Below are positions 44,101-56,413 of a DNA stretch of 64,000 nucleotides, piece after piece. This DNA is from Tubulanus polymorphus. Its lineage: Eukaryota > Nemertea > Palaeonemertea > Tubulaniformes > Tubulanidae. Each line of letters starts with the position of its first letter. Position 1 is the stretch's first letter. Position numbers and translations under genes: made by a program. The stretch covers positions 20,200,485-20,264,484 of the forward strand of contig NC_134027.1 of assembly GCF_964204645.1 (NCBI RefSeq), given 5' to 3'. The notes under the pieces are model-generated. The model saw only the letters and a list, made by a program, of their open reading frames with translations. It made no database searches and was not told where the DNA came from.

Positions 44101-47100
44101 TGGAACTGGGTCATGGTAATGAGATGCGTTTTGAAATAATTTTTTTTAAGGATTCGAGAAATGTCTTATCGAGAATTTAATCTCCTCTTGTTGCGTCGCA
44201 AGTCACAACGATTGTGGGTTCGAATCCCATATTGTGGACTGGGTTCGAATCGCGTCACTCCCAGTCACAAGAGCTCGTAGGTCGGTTGCGACAAAGAACC
44301 CTGGTAGTCGCAACCCATCACTGGGATTCGCAAGGTAGCGTAGGTCGTGAGTTTTTGCGACGCGATTGTCGCTGGCAGTGAGGCTGACCTACACTCACCT
44401 TTAGATCTGTCTATATTTCATATGTCGCGGAATTAAAGGAAATAACGACTTTTTTGGCTTGGACACAGAAATTCATTCGTTGAAACTAATATTTCTTTGT
44501 AGACGATCTCGTAATGAGGGTTGGCTGTATATCCTTTCTTGCTGTAATTTAGATCCTCAATTGCCAGAGTAGGGTTGCAGGTTCTCCATTGTTTGAATAG
44601 ATAAGACCGTGCCATAGAGCCAGGTCACCTGGTCATGACTGAACTGCTGAGTTCCGTAAGGAACTGCAAACCTGAGGTGGCATCCCAAAGTAATGACGAT
44701 CACGTTCATTTCATAAATTGTTAACGTCTTATGTAAATTTGTGGTTTTTTTTCAGTTGCTTTAGAAATTATTCAATCGGCGAGTATACGGGATGTTCGGA
44801 AAATGAGGCAGTCGGCGGTTCATTGAAAACATCGACGATCTCGATACTGAATCAAGATCAGGAATCAATATTGATTAACTCTTACAGTCAGATGGGATTC
44901 AGATTGAACAATGGAATGAGAGTTATCGGGCCTTGTGTAATATTCCCAAACTCAATTCTTCAATGGAACGTAAGTTGATTATGTACCATGATTACATGTT
45001 TAAGATACAAGGGGCTCGTCGCGTATAGGAGGTGGGCTCAAATTGATGTGAAAGACGGATGTCTGCTGAATGAATTGGGGAAAATGTGGGAGCAATTCAA
45101 GAAAAGTGTCAGTCTGTCAAAACATATCAGTCTAGATTGTGATCGGTAACCACTTATGTGTACCTCGTCAATGTGAAAAGTCCTGGTATTTTGTTCTGAA
45201 AAGATATGAAGAAGCCACTCTTGTAAGGATGTAAAAAAGTGATCCCTGGGCCAATTCAAATCTGGCTTGAAGAAGGAGGGCATTTAGTGAAGTGATTTTT
45301 GGGGGTGCCTCTGGTCCAATTTAACTGAAAAACGATAGAGCAAGTTCCTTATAGGAATGGAAATGCGAGCTTGTCACTCAATCAAAAATGAAAAATGACT
45401 GTTTGAAAATACAGTAGACAGACATTTTGGGGCCGTAGAAATGTGTTCAATTAAGATCCGAGTTGGATTTTATGAATTATGTTACAAAAAATATTTCAAC
45501 AAACCTCTGAGTTGATTGGACCCGACTTGAACATAGTCTACTGTGACGACCTCTACGAAGGCTCCATTTGGGAAAATTTTTAAATCACCCTTGAAATACT
45601 TGGAAAAAACTTGTGTATTTTGAATTCATATATAACTATGGGAATAACGAGTTATCAATAAGTTGTAACTCAGAATCGAAAGTTCACTTTCAAATGCTGT
45701 ATTCCACGAGTCTTAGTTTACGTCAACTCAGACCTATGGAAGCTGGTCTTGATTCTTAGTTGAAATCTTTAGGTTTGCCTTATTTTCTCCTAAAATGTTG
45801 TTTGTTTTCTAGGTATCAGGGTCACACGATATCAATAAAGATTCTTTGAGTTTATTTACTGTGATTGAGCCTAAACTCGGTACGTAATTCTAGGTGTCTC
45901 GCCGAACAAGTGTTCATATTGTCATAACATGTAAATCATAGAAATTTTAGTCTTATTTTTTTGAATTACAGATATTTTGATTATTGGTAAAGGGGAAAGA
46001 GAAGCAGCCATTGATAATACTATCCTGCGTACGTTATTGTCACATAAGATTAACGTGGAAATCTTATCAACGGTAAGAAGGGGGAAATTATCAAGTTTTT
46101 GTTGGTGCAGGTATCAAATCTGCAGCCTAAATCTACCCTCTTCGTGACATTCACACATCATGTTTTATTGTGTGAAGTCTGGACGTTTGCCTTTTGATGG
46201 AGGATTATGCCGGAATCTCATCAATGTTATCAGGTTCAAATTCGTGCGTTCAGACCCCCTTCAAGAAATGTTAGTACGTGAAATCTGGTTAACCTTTCCA
46301 TTTTGACAGTCTGGTCATTGATAAAGTCTAAGGACTACATATTTGTGTTCAATTTTGATGTCATGGCTAACAGAACTTGTGTAAACAGTGGGGGATCCAG
46401 CCTACCGCTACTACCGCTTCAGCGGTACTCACGATTGTAGAAACACCCTTCTATTTTCCAAGTTCTGGTAGAAGTGATTTAAAACAGCCAATTTGAATAA
46501 TCGACAATGGGTCAACTTCTTATTTTCAATGAATGATATTTCTTTGACATGTGAAAATGTCATATTTTGTGCATACAGAGAAGGACTTGATGCCCTAAAT
46601 TGACTCAGATATACATGTCTGAACCCTAAAAATTCAAGATATTCTATGACATAGGTGCCCTTCCACAGCTGAGCAGTACTCAAAAACCTAGGCTAGAACT
46701 ACCCCTGTGTAAATGCAAAATCTCTTGAAAGTGTGCTGATGCAATTTCAATCGCCTGGTTTCATGATTAATTTGTAAGCTCACTAGCCCACTGAGGTATT
46801 AAGTCCCAGCAGGCTATTGATTGAACTTTTCATCCATCAATGCATCATTAAAGGCAGTTCTGTGTTAAAGTTCTTACTAGAAGGATGTAACCAACAAGGC
46901 ACTGTTCTACAAGTTAAAATAAATACTTTAATATTATGAAGGAATGTGTGGCTGTAGTTGCTACCAAGATTAATGATCTACAGTAGATAACGAAGCAAGT
47001 TTTAGTCTTGTTCAAGTTCTTCCTAAAATCAGATTCAGTCCAGCAGAACGGCCCATTGTCTGTTGATTCTAGCTTTGGAAAATACATTCATCGATACCCC

Positions 47101-47550
47101 TGGATGTCGACTACTCGTTGAATTATAGGCATAAAACGGCTTTATGCTGAAGAACCGTTTCATTTTTTTTTTTTTCAGGATCAAGCGTGTTCGACGTTTA
47201 ACTTTTTGAATTCTGAAGGACGATTCGTTGCGGCAGCTTTGATACCGCCGTCGTACGTCGACCGTTATCATGACGACAGCGTCGACTTGCAATCGGCACT
47301 AGATCGCCAGCTGCTCGACAATATCAGCGATTTCACCGTGTTGCCGAAACGATTGCAGAATTTCTCTGACATTCCTGGTTACGCTAACTTCGAGGAAACG
47401 GCTGAGTTGGGCTACAAGTCGTTGAAAGGCAGTCTTGCGAAAACGAAATCACGAATCGCAAGTCACACTGGAAAAGGACAGAGGATGCACGAGGAAATGT
47501 TTAAAAACTCACAAAATGATAGAAATGATAAAAAAGATGATAAAGAGTGA
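41169..47550 (+). CDS. NDUFAF3: NDUFAF3, complex I assembly factor (five exons)
   Basis: This mitochondrial matrix factor works with NDUFAF4 in early assembly of the Q module of NADH:ubiquinone oxidoreductase. Exons: 41169-41251, 44756-44969, 45813-45879, 45972-46072, 47179-47550; all GT-AG, phases agree, 278 aa. Exon 1 encodes an Arg-rich, acid-free presequence (MLVSRLLSRVQGCAIRVMLA). The Mth938/DUF498 domain follows: NSYSQMGFRLNNGMRVIGPC, FPNSILQWNVSGSHDIN, SLSLFTVIEPKLDILIIGKG and STFNFLNSEGRFVAAALIPP. The human protein ends soon after the last motif (about 184 aa). Here about 90 further residues follow, ending in a Lys/Asp/Asn-rich tail, still in the same exon. Intron 1 (3.5 kb) holds a long-TIR element and a hairpin. 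Confidence 0.93.
41286..42771. mobile_element. 1.49-kb long-TIR element in NDUFAF3 intron 1
   Basis: AGGAACACTTTCCAAAAACG at the left is repeated in inverse at the right end. The match runs about 110-150 bp through CCAATTTCGGCGTTTTCCGC and CAGAATCAGCCGTTTATGG. The interior shows no transposase. A clean target duplication was not found. Confidence 0.75.
43140..43730. repeat. Repeat region with GCACACTAG words
   Basis: CGCACACTAG or CACACTAG recurs (about 43206, 43280 and 43494) with GTCGCAGCC and CAGTCACAAGAGC words. A related segment lies at 44190-44380. It is probably a degenerate fold-back element. No gene is seen. Confidence 0.4.
43938..44184. repeat. 247-bp inverted repeat (hairpin)
   Basis: GAGATTAAATTCTCGATAAA at the left pairs with TTATCGAGAATTTAATCTC at the right, and the arms continue imperfectly for about 80 bp to GACCCAATTCCACAGT against ACTGTGGAACTGGGTC. 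It lies in NDUFAF3 intron 1. Confidence 0.8.
45413..45543. mobile_element. Short MITE with ACAGTAGAC ends
   Basis: ACAGTAGAC at about 45413 and GTCTACTGT at about 45535 form short terminal inverted repeats. The inner GTTCAATTAAGATCCGAGTT is partly matched in inverse. Confidence 0.45.
46386..46707. mobile_element. 322-bp MITE, CAGTGGGGGATCCAG end, 6-bp TSD
   Basis: The left end CAGTGGGGGATCCAGCCTAC and right end CCTAGGCTAGAACTACCCCTG are imperfect inverted repeats, flanked by TGTAAA at 46380-46385 and 46708-46713. It lies in NDUFAF3 intron 4. Confidence 0.65.
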
Positions 47551-49240
47551 TTCATTACTTGGTATTTCTTATCAGGGTAGTTTCTTTATTTATGCATTCA
47601 TCAATCTGAAGCTTGGAACCACCCTTTCAGACATTCAACATTGTAGGGTAAAGTCTTGATGACGTTTTTTTAAGTGTGTTGATAAAATGATCAAGCGTTT
47701 GTAGTTCATTAATTGGCTGTTCATTTTCATGCCCAATATAATACTGTTCCAGTCAAACATGGCGTAGTTTTTGAAGTAGTCTTCGTATAGTTCATTTTCG
47801 ATTCGGAATGCCTCGGGTGACGTCCTGAACACATTTAAAGGTCAGATGATCTTGAATTGGAATAATGCCAATGATAAAGTACTGGTATCGAATCCCTGGG
47901 GGCTGGTTCTGGCAGCAGATTGAATGATTCCTGTATTAAGTTTTGAAAAATGGTTCTAATAATCTAGAACTTTGTTAGCCCCTAGTATTGTTAATAAACC
48001 TACGCTTTTGTCGATCATACTTTCATCTATTTGTTCTATTGTCATACTGATTTTTAGCCCAGATTTAAGCTCGATAATTGGTGGCCATTATTGTTTGCAG
48101 AAATCAGTACTTCTATACATTCTGGATGTTTACGAGAGAAATTTTGAAGATGCTTTGATGTCTGGTCAGTGTCAGCATTGTCATAGGACACATCCTCTTA
48201 CATGGATTTGGGGTTACTCAGCTTTTTAGGAAAAACAATGATTAGATTATCTGCCATTTTGAACATGTTTTCATCGATGAAGTACATATGCATAGATTCC
48301 TGGCTCGTACCTATGATATGCAATATGGGAGGCTGTTCAAAGCTGTTTGATAATTTTTCGGGCTTAAACTGCCTCCTCCCATATGACAGATTCCTGATGG
48401 ATTATGATACCCAGTGTAAGAGGAAGTTGTCGACATGGTAATGGTTCCAACTGAAATTGAAATTTCATTGAGTTTGACCATATAGACATTATTCACGTTA
48501 TGTCACAGTGTGTTATAATGTCTGTCAAACTGAACTGTGGAACTGAAGTTTGAAAAATTCACAATTTTTTATTGACAGCCATGTGACAGACATTATGATG
48601 CAAGTGATCAAAACACCTCCTGACATCAGCTATGAATCGGGCCCAAATAGTATTTGAACTGATTTCAAGTTTGACAGTATATCCAATCACTTGCTACATT
48701 GTAGGTCAATTTGATGTCATATGGTAATTAGGAGACAGCCATTATCAATGATAATGGCTGCCTCCTAATGATTCATGAAAGGGTCCTAACGGTTCTTTTG
48801 ATGCAGTATTCCTTCAGATAGTTCAACTTGGGGTCAATTATTTGTTACGTATTCAAACAAATGGGGATGCGTACATACCTGTATGGGAAGGGAGGTTAAA
48901 AAGGTTATTGTATGTTCCCATGTACCATATTTAATAACGAAGCCAGTTTCTCATAGCAAAATTATTAGTAGCTTATGGCAACCCATTTACTGACTTCAAT
49001 GTTATTCGAAAATAATTATATATTTCAAACATATACTTGGTAGATACCATTGAAGGGCAGGAGCAGTAACTAAGAGACAATGTGATTAGATTGTGATTAA
49101 CTTCGTGAATACGGTTCTCATTGTTCCAATCTCCTTCCGCAAACAGTTACACTGTAACTCAGTTTTGAAAGGTTTTCACACGATTAGTAGCCAGAAAGAG
49201 GCGCTGGATGAAATGTCAAACAGCAGCAATATATATGTTG
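47551..49240. other. NDUFAF3 3' flank, no gene seen
   Basis: Only short ORFs without signature. A hairpin TAATTAGGAGACAGCCATTA / TAATGGCTGCCTCCTAATGA is centred near 48750. A canonical poly(A) signal for NDUFAF3 was not confidently placed. Confidence 0.4.
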
Positions 49241-49243
49241 CTT

Positions 49244-50041
49244 GGTATGTTTTTATCCGATTTGGGACTTCAATCCCAGCGGGCTATTGCGTTCACTTTT
49301 CGTCTGTTCGTCCGTAGACGGAATATACTGGTAGTTATTTTGGGAAGTCTTGATCTTTGGTTTATACATGTATCTACCCTAGATAAATCTTCTGCCAAAA
49401 AACTGGTCTGATCAGAATCAAGATGGCCGACTGGCAGCCATTGTTGTTCGCCAAAATCAGCACTTTTTATTATACATTTTTATAGTTTTCATGGGAAATA
49501 TTGAAAACGCTTTGATCAATTATTTTGATTTTTCACATATTATGTTTGTATCTCCCTATGGTACACCAGCATAAGTGAAATTGGGTTGATCGGACACAAG
49601 ATGGTCATCGTGTGACCTATTTTGTGCCCAAAAAGGCCATTTTTGCCCTGAATTCTGAGACCTAAAGCTTCCGAATGTTTGCCATTTTTCATTGAAATTC
49701 ATGATGCTTATGCTTTGAGGGCTCATATATATCAACCAGATTCTTTGATCGGTTAAGCGTGACGCAATCAGCAGCCAACTTGATGTCATTAGTCCTAATT
49801 TGTAGATAGAAAAAGGTGTTTTGAGTAAAATATAAATAGGTTTTCAATTTCAGTCTTGATATTTGATAAGTAATATCACTGTCATAGTTTTCATCTCCTC
49901 ACGTGGAATTGGGGTTACCCAGGTGTGATTGGCTGGTGAGTTTAAGGTCATTGCTTGGGCGTTGAATTTTGAAATTCTCTGTTTGTTGAGCATTTCAAAC
50001 CACCTACCAAGTGGGCTTGTGTCCCTGGACCCCTAGTTGTA
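49244..50041. mobile_element. Inverted, shortened copy of the 32508-33696 element
   Basis: Read on the minus strand it has the same end (GGGATTGAAGTCCCAAATCG and GGATAAAAA) and the same inner blocks, TTCGCCAAAATCAGCACTTT and AAGATGGCCGACTGGCAGCC on the plus strand. It lacks the four-unit internal array. Confidence 0.65.
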
Positions 50042-50044
50042 AGG

Positions 50045-51190
50045 CAACTCCGATATAGCATCAACATCAGTGATTTAGGATTTAGGGTTCATTTCACTAG
50101 TTCCTAAACAAAATGTAGACAGTCCAACCCGGTCATTTGATGGGGGTGGTGGTCAATTTGGGTCTGAAATCCAGTATTTACCGAGGGTAGAACTGTAAAA
50201 AGTATGATTGCATCTTGGGAAGGGGTTCCTTGAAGAGAAGAGTAAGTAACGAATGAGTGATCCCTTTCATCTAGACTTGAATGCAACTGACAAACAATTG
50301 TGGAATTTCAGAATACTACAACTATGAAGACTAAATTCAGATTTTCAGCTAGAGATAAAATTCATCTATTTATTCACACATGTATCTGACTATGGTTTAC
50401 ATGAAATAATATACATAATGAATACAATCCAATCTCGTTAAATTATATTATTTAATTATCAATATTAATTACTGGTATAAATTCTACCGGAAATATATAA
50501 TTACAACAAAAACAATATTTTACTACAATCAAATAAACTCATTCTTCTACTTAACTAGACAGGGATTTCAACCCTATGGCTTCACATGACTGACATGGTA
50601 CCCTACAAATCAAGTTGACCAAGTGTACAGCTCTTTCAATTGCATCAGATCATGATACAGATAAACCTTGGTTATCCGCCATTCTCAATCTTGTAAAGGT
50701 ATCAGTTAGATACTTTGTGACTGGACGATTCTTCGCAACTTTCAAAAAGTTTTGGATTTTCAAGCTCTTGACAAACAAGAAACGCACCTCAATTTAGTAA
50801 TACCCCGATACATGTGCACCAACTTATTTTATATAATGGATATATGTATCTCAACCTATAGTGGTTTTAGCATATTATTTTGATGCCTGCATTAGCCATT
50901 TCAGAAGATGTAATATTGTTAAACTCTGTTCTAGTGAGTTGACTATATGTATATCCGGTAACAGGAAATATGATTGGGTCTACACCCAGCCGAGTCTAAA
51001 AGTATAAGATATTTTCCTCTTATTAACCTTTTCTCGAAATATTCAAATAACTTGTACTTATGTGCATCAATCTCAAAAGATGCAGTCGAACTTGGCCAAG
51101 TTATCATGATGTTGACTATCTAAATGATGACTAATACTTTGTTTTTGAATACAAATTGGGACTAAAAATGAGTGACGACTTAAGTACCAG
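50045..51190. other. No gene seen
   Basis: AT-rich sequence with short ORFs only and no recognisable repeat structure. Confidence 0.35.
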
Positions 51191-51196
51191 TACCCA

Positions 51197-51614
51197 CAGT
51201 GGCGGATCCAGGGTCCAATTTTTACTGCCTCACCAAAGAAAAAAGGGCAATTTTTTCAGAAAACTTTCCAGAAAATGCTCAATGCATACAATTGGATATC
51301 CAAAACAGCATTCAGGATCCCAAGGAAACAGCTGTTGGAAACAATGTTGTATTGCTGCTGCCAAATGCCGATTTTGGACAGATTCTTAATTATGTCACGA
51401 CGAATTGACTTAATTTCTTCAAAAACGTGGTATTCAAAGAAAAAAAAACGTCATTCGGGATCGCCGCACTTCCAACGCCACTGTTGAGGCAAACCCTTAC
51501 TGAATTTTGCTTGATGAGACATTTGAAAAGTATTCAAATTGATTTCCAATTTTTCTGTCTTTCCGAAGTGGGTGCCTCACTCAAGGCATGCGAGGTACCC
51601 TAAATCCGCCACTG
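51197..51614. mobile_element. 418-bp MITE, CAGTGGCGGATCCAGG ends, 5-bp TSD
   Basis: It starts CAGTGGCGGATCCAGGGT and ends ACCCTAAATCCGCCACTG. It is flanked by ACCCA at 51192-51196 and 51615-51619. No transposase. Short overlapping ORFs inside show no known domain. Confidence 0.75.
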
Positions 51615-52189
51615 ACCCAGAAATTTGACAACTTTTCTGATGAAGAGTTAAGCGAGTTCAACTGCATAAAACAATCACTGATTTAACATCATTTCAATTT
51701 TTAATAATGCTGACCGGAACAACCCTCCACAATATTTGATCACCGATCTTCCAATTTTTTATAAAAGCAATCATCCAGACCAGTTTAAGACACTAGACCT
51801 GAAACATTTCTAAATGGAAATAATTATTAACATCAGGCATTAGATCTGTATCACTACAATTTCAAAAAGTAATCATCCTGCAATCGTCTAATCATCGCAC
51901 AGTATTTCATGTTGGACATTTTTAATTGATAAAGAACTATATGTAGAACAAAATAGCAAAAAATCGAGGACGAGGAAGATTTCCAGGCAGCAGGTCGATT
52001 GATAGACATAAGCTTTGAGAATAATTATCGCAGAAATTCCTGGGCATAAAATAAAACAACTGATACAATGTTTTTGTGTAAAGAATTAGAACTACATTAT
52101 AGTCTGACTAGACGAAAAGAATATACACGTAATGTTTATAATACATTTTAACAAACTGATATAGTACAGCATAGACAGGTTTATGAAAC

Positions 52190-52345
52190 TACGGGTCCAG
52201 GAACAACACGCCCACTTGGAAAGTGGTCTGAAATGCTTGACAATCAAAAAATTTAAAAGTTCAATGACCCCTGGTGAAGTTACAATTAAACCAATGACCT
52301 ACAAAATAACTACAATCATAAGCTACAACCTTGCAATTTAATATG
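52190..52345. repeat. Fragment of the 32508 element family
   Basis: ACGGGTCCAGGAACAACACG and CCCACTTGGAAAGTGGTC, followed by one AATGACCCCTGGTGAA unit, match parts of 32715-32930. Confidence 0.6.
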
Positions 52346-52511
52346 GTTACACATTATATAAATAGAAATACCATTGGTATTTCCATTTAGTACCGACGCA
52401 ACAATTTGGCGATTTATGACCCCACCCCCTTGTACGCAGCTGCACATTTCACGGTATGCGATTTCATACGTGACGTCCCAAAATTTGGTAGCTATTACTG
52501 TGGTTTCAACA

Positions 52512-52518
<7 letters not shown>

Positions 52519-52602
<84 letters not shown>
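52519..52602. repeat. (AT)n microsatellite, about 42 units
   Basis: An uninterrupted AT run of about 84 bp. Length in the assembly may differ from the true allele. Confidence 0.95.
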
Positions 52603-52604
<2 letters not shown>

Positions 52605-52606
<2 letters not shown>

Positions 52607-54270
52607 GCTTCTTCAACCATAGAAAATAGATCTCATATCTACCAGTCTAAAAAGTAAGGGGTCTATAGGTCCAAAGGTTTAATTTTAGGGTTTAGAGGGC
52701 AGGGTTAGGGTAAGGTATCGCATAATAATAGATAAAGATATAAGTACTAAATAAAAATCGACACCTTTGTTTCGGCTAGATCGGTATGGGCTAGCACTCA
52801 CGTGTTCAATTTCCGAATTTCGCAAAAATTACTTAGAAATTTAGAAGTACAGCGAAATTGTGCATGCACAGTGGAGAATCGCGGATCGGTTATTGGAGGT
52901 GACTCCAACCACATAAGGGCAAAGGGTCAGGATTATGATTAGAGTTAAGGGTTAGGGTAAAATCTAGTGGGCCAAGGTCAATACGGAAACTCACTACTGA
53001 TGAGATCCAGCAAAAATTCAAAAACCTGGAACAATTAGGGTTCTGTCTTGTGGACCAATATAAATTATTCAGAAAGAATAAAGAAACTACAAGACAAGAA
53101 TATCAGCAAGCATTCGCTATGCCGAATCCTAAGACCCTAAAACAATATTCGAACAAGCTCAATTAACATTTATCATATAGTCTCTGATAAACAGTAATGG
53201 AAAATCGGATAAATTAAATAAAAAACTGTACTGATAGTACATTGCGCCTTGTTTTAGTGCTGCCTTTCCAAGCGACAGTAATAGCTACCAAATTTCGGGA
53301 TGCCATGTAAGAAATCGCTACCCATTTCACTTTGCCACCTACCCCCCCCCCCAATACATATGCAAGAGCGATGTTTGTAACAAGAATTTGAAGTTTTTAT
53401 CATTATAAAACGTTTTAGTTTTGTTTTCTGTGGAAAGGCGGCATCTATGGTACCAGGAATTAATTCTAATTTGTGCAAATAAAATCATCGTCGATGTCGC
53501 AGTCATTATTACGAAGTTAGAAAAATGCTATAGAGAACATAAAATCCTTAAATATCACTTCATTTTTAATTTGAATGCGGAATGAACGCTCAATTGCGTG
53601 CAAAAATGATTATTAGACGCCGTACCGTACACAGATCCCCTGTATGCATTTTCAGAGACCCCTCCCTCTAATGTGCATTACGTACTAATTACATGGTCCT
53701 AAATTGAAATACCTGATAAATTTTAATATTCAACTCCCCCAAGGTGAGAACAATACACTGGAAAGATTGGCCCTACCACAGTGCTCACAATTATCGAATA
53801 GGCCTTCCAAGACTATACATTGAAACATATTGATATTTTCCTCAAAAAACCATTTCAAGATATGGAGGGAGAACTGTTGAAAGATGGCCACTGGCTGCAT
53901 TAAAATGAAAATTGGCTGATCAAAAAACCTGTTTGATAAGTTGAACTTTCCATGTATTATGATCTCCCTCGTGACCCTTCAATTTTCGGGTTGTAAGTCT
54001 AGGGAAGAGATACATATTGTATAAACTAAATATGAAGAGAATAAGTCAAGCCTATTGAAAATTCATAACTCAAAATCAAACTCTAGGAAATGAACTTACG
54101 AATAGTGAACTCTCTGGGGAAGTGAGCTAAAAGAACTTTTCAACTTCAGCCAGAAAAAATACATTCTTCTTGTCTGATCTGAACTTCAGATGTGGTTCAG
54201 GTCCTGAGATTAATATCAGTCCCTAAAAATTCATTTGATTGAAATACACAAATAATTCACATATATATAT
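52605..54270. other. No gene seen
   Basis: Contains short GGGTTAGGG-type words (52685-52700 and 52943-52958), a poly-C run at 53342-53353 and repeat fragments. No supported ORF. Confidence 0.35.
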
Positions 54271-54278
54271 ATATATAT

Positions 54279-54560
54279 TAAATATTCTGGTATTTGAAAT
54301 GTACGATATATCATTTTTGAAGCATTACAAACAAAACAGCAACAAAATACATGGTTTTTACAATCGTATAGTTACTACCGAATTTGCTCTTTGTTTTTGG
54401 GATATATACGTATAATATATTAAATATTCTGGTATTTGAAATGTACGATATATCATTTATGAAGCGTTACAATGAAAACGACAACAAAATACATGGTTTT
54501 TACAATCGTATATTTACCACCGAATTTGCTCTTTGTTTTCGGGAAGTTTTGGTATTATCA
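54279..54560. repeat. 142-bp tandem duplication
   Basis: The segment beginning TAAATATTCTGGTATTTGAA at 54279 is repeated starting at 54421 with only a few differences, through CCGAATTTGCTCTTTGTTTT. An AT run precedes it. Confidence 0.85.
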
Positions 54561-54959
54561 GGAAATTCCCTGTTATTTTGCTATCAGTTCACCACCTGGC
54601 TAACTCCTGTATTGGGTCAGTCCAATGCATATGGCACACCAGGGAAATACGAGAAATTGTTTCCAAACATTTCACTTGGTCATGCGCATTTATGACCAAA
54701 GTTCAACGTGCAGGGTAACAAGAGAAACAGAAACATATAGTTATGTATATGTATGATATAAATGATAATTCATTGTTAACCAAGACAGAAAATGTGTCCG
54801 TCCTATGCATCATCTGGGATGCATCATTTGTGTTTGTCATCGCAGAAACATGAAAACCCAAAAAGTTCCTTGTTTCCGCGTTTCCCTCAATGCCCTGGGC
54901 TTAAAACAAGTTCAGTGTACATAAACTTAGCTTTAACAACACAATGAGTAGTCAGCAAT

Positions 54960-55165
54960 GCTGCTAACCTCTGAAAAGTACTATCAGTTACAAATCAAAT
55001 TTTTTCTAGTGACATTTTCATTTGAAACATGAAAGAAAATGTTCAAATTAATCAGTAATCAACAGTCTCAGTAACACCTTTAATATTTCTGTATGCGTCA
55101 AACAAATCAAATCAGTATTTCTCATCATAGAATAGTATCCTGAAAAGCAGCGAGTAGTTGGTAGC
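54960..55165. mobile_element. Diverged copy of the 27746 MITE family
   Basis: It shares CTAACCTCTGAAAAG, TATCAGTTACAAATC, AATTAATCAGT and TTAATATTTCTGTA with 27746-27939 in the same order. The terminal repeats are degraded. Confidence 0.65.
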
Positions 55166-55194
55166 TATGAACTAGTGGCTTACTTCACTAAAGC

Positions 55195-55492
55195 TATGTC
55201 TACACTTGCTTCCTCATACCCGGGTTATGCATCTACATAACGCTAGAAAGAATGGTTCAATGCTGTTCAAAGAAGTTTACCCCGCATTAAACCTTAAACC
55301 TACATTCGTATCTGATTCTACATTTTTTTCTAGCAAGTGTTGACAGGACACCAGTGTTCAAAATTGACCATGAACTTGACCTTGAATTGAGGATATGGAT
55401 TAATACTACCCACAACGCTTTTCACTACGAACCAGGGTTGACGTCGAAACCGCTTACATCAAACTCAGGTTCAACGAGCAAATGTAGACATA
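55195..55492. mobile_element. 298-bp MITE with TATGTCTACA ends
   Basis: TATGTCTACACTTGCT at the left and AGCAAATGTAGACATA at the right form a 16-bp imperfect inverted repeat starting with TA, as in Tc1/mariner-like MITEs. Confidence 0.6.
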
Positions 55493-55499
55493 TTTTAAA

Positions 55500-56410
55500 T
55501 ATCATTCAGACTTCAAATTTGCAAAACCTACACAATCTTGCAACTTGTAACAAAGTGACTGCATTCCAGATCTACAGTACCAGGGCCATCGGAACAGGGG
55601 CGGACAAAGCCGCCCCACTTTTTTGCTTAACAAAAATTTTTCAAAAGCACGCTGTATCGCGTAGCAGCTCGTCGTTCTCTGTACTAGGTGGTTGGCTCAC
55701 GACTTCTCATGCTTCTGTGAATGAGACCGTGAACTGGCCCCAAAACGCATCTCCGGCGATTGAATTTCAAAAAATTTTTCTAGGGGGCCAAGACCCCCCT
55801 TCAGAAATAAGCCTCGCCACTGAAAAATTCCTTCCGACGACTCTGAGTACACTTTCAAAAAGGTGATCATCGACAGACTTCCTGCAGCAAATAGCAATCT
55901 GAAGATGGTAGATTCAGAAGTGACAAACCTGTTATAAAACACACCTTTCTTCCCCAATACAAATATCATAAAAAGGCATTTAAAGAGTTGACGAAACAAT
56001 TGGTACCTCAAATCTTTTATAAATATATGAGACAAATATAGTCCATCCAACCTCTACCCACACTGCTTTTTGAAGTTTCAAAAATATCATCTAGAGGCTT
56101 TCTCATAAGTAATTTGCTAAAAAATGTGATAACCGGTCCAGATTCTAGGAGGAACTCAGTTTCTCAGTTCGCCATCCAGTTAAAATAACACTAGACTCCC
56201 GAGAGCATGGTGGTTATCACATGAATTTCAGTGGGAAAATTTAAAGGTTTTAGTCCTAAGCCATGTGATAACCCATTAGGCGCATTAGAGTTCATAATCG
56301 GGCTAAACATGTGTGTCAGGTTTTCATCCACTACTGTAGAACAAAAGCAGCTCTTCAATATCTAATTCACTGACTGATATTCTGAATATTTTTTCCTTAC
56401 TAATATTTAT
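55500..56410. other. No gene seen; possible GGGGCGG element
   Basis: CAGGGGCGGACAAAGCCGCC near 55596 and CTAGGGGGCCAAGACC near 55780 look like parts of a decayed transposon with CAGNGGCGG-type end. No supported protein. Confidence 0.35.
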
Positions 56411-56413
56411 CGC

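Noticed and set aside
55354-55866. 170-aa plus-strand ORF
   Set aside because: It crosses the boundary of a MITE (55195-55492) and a decayed element, with no conserved texture.
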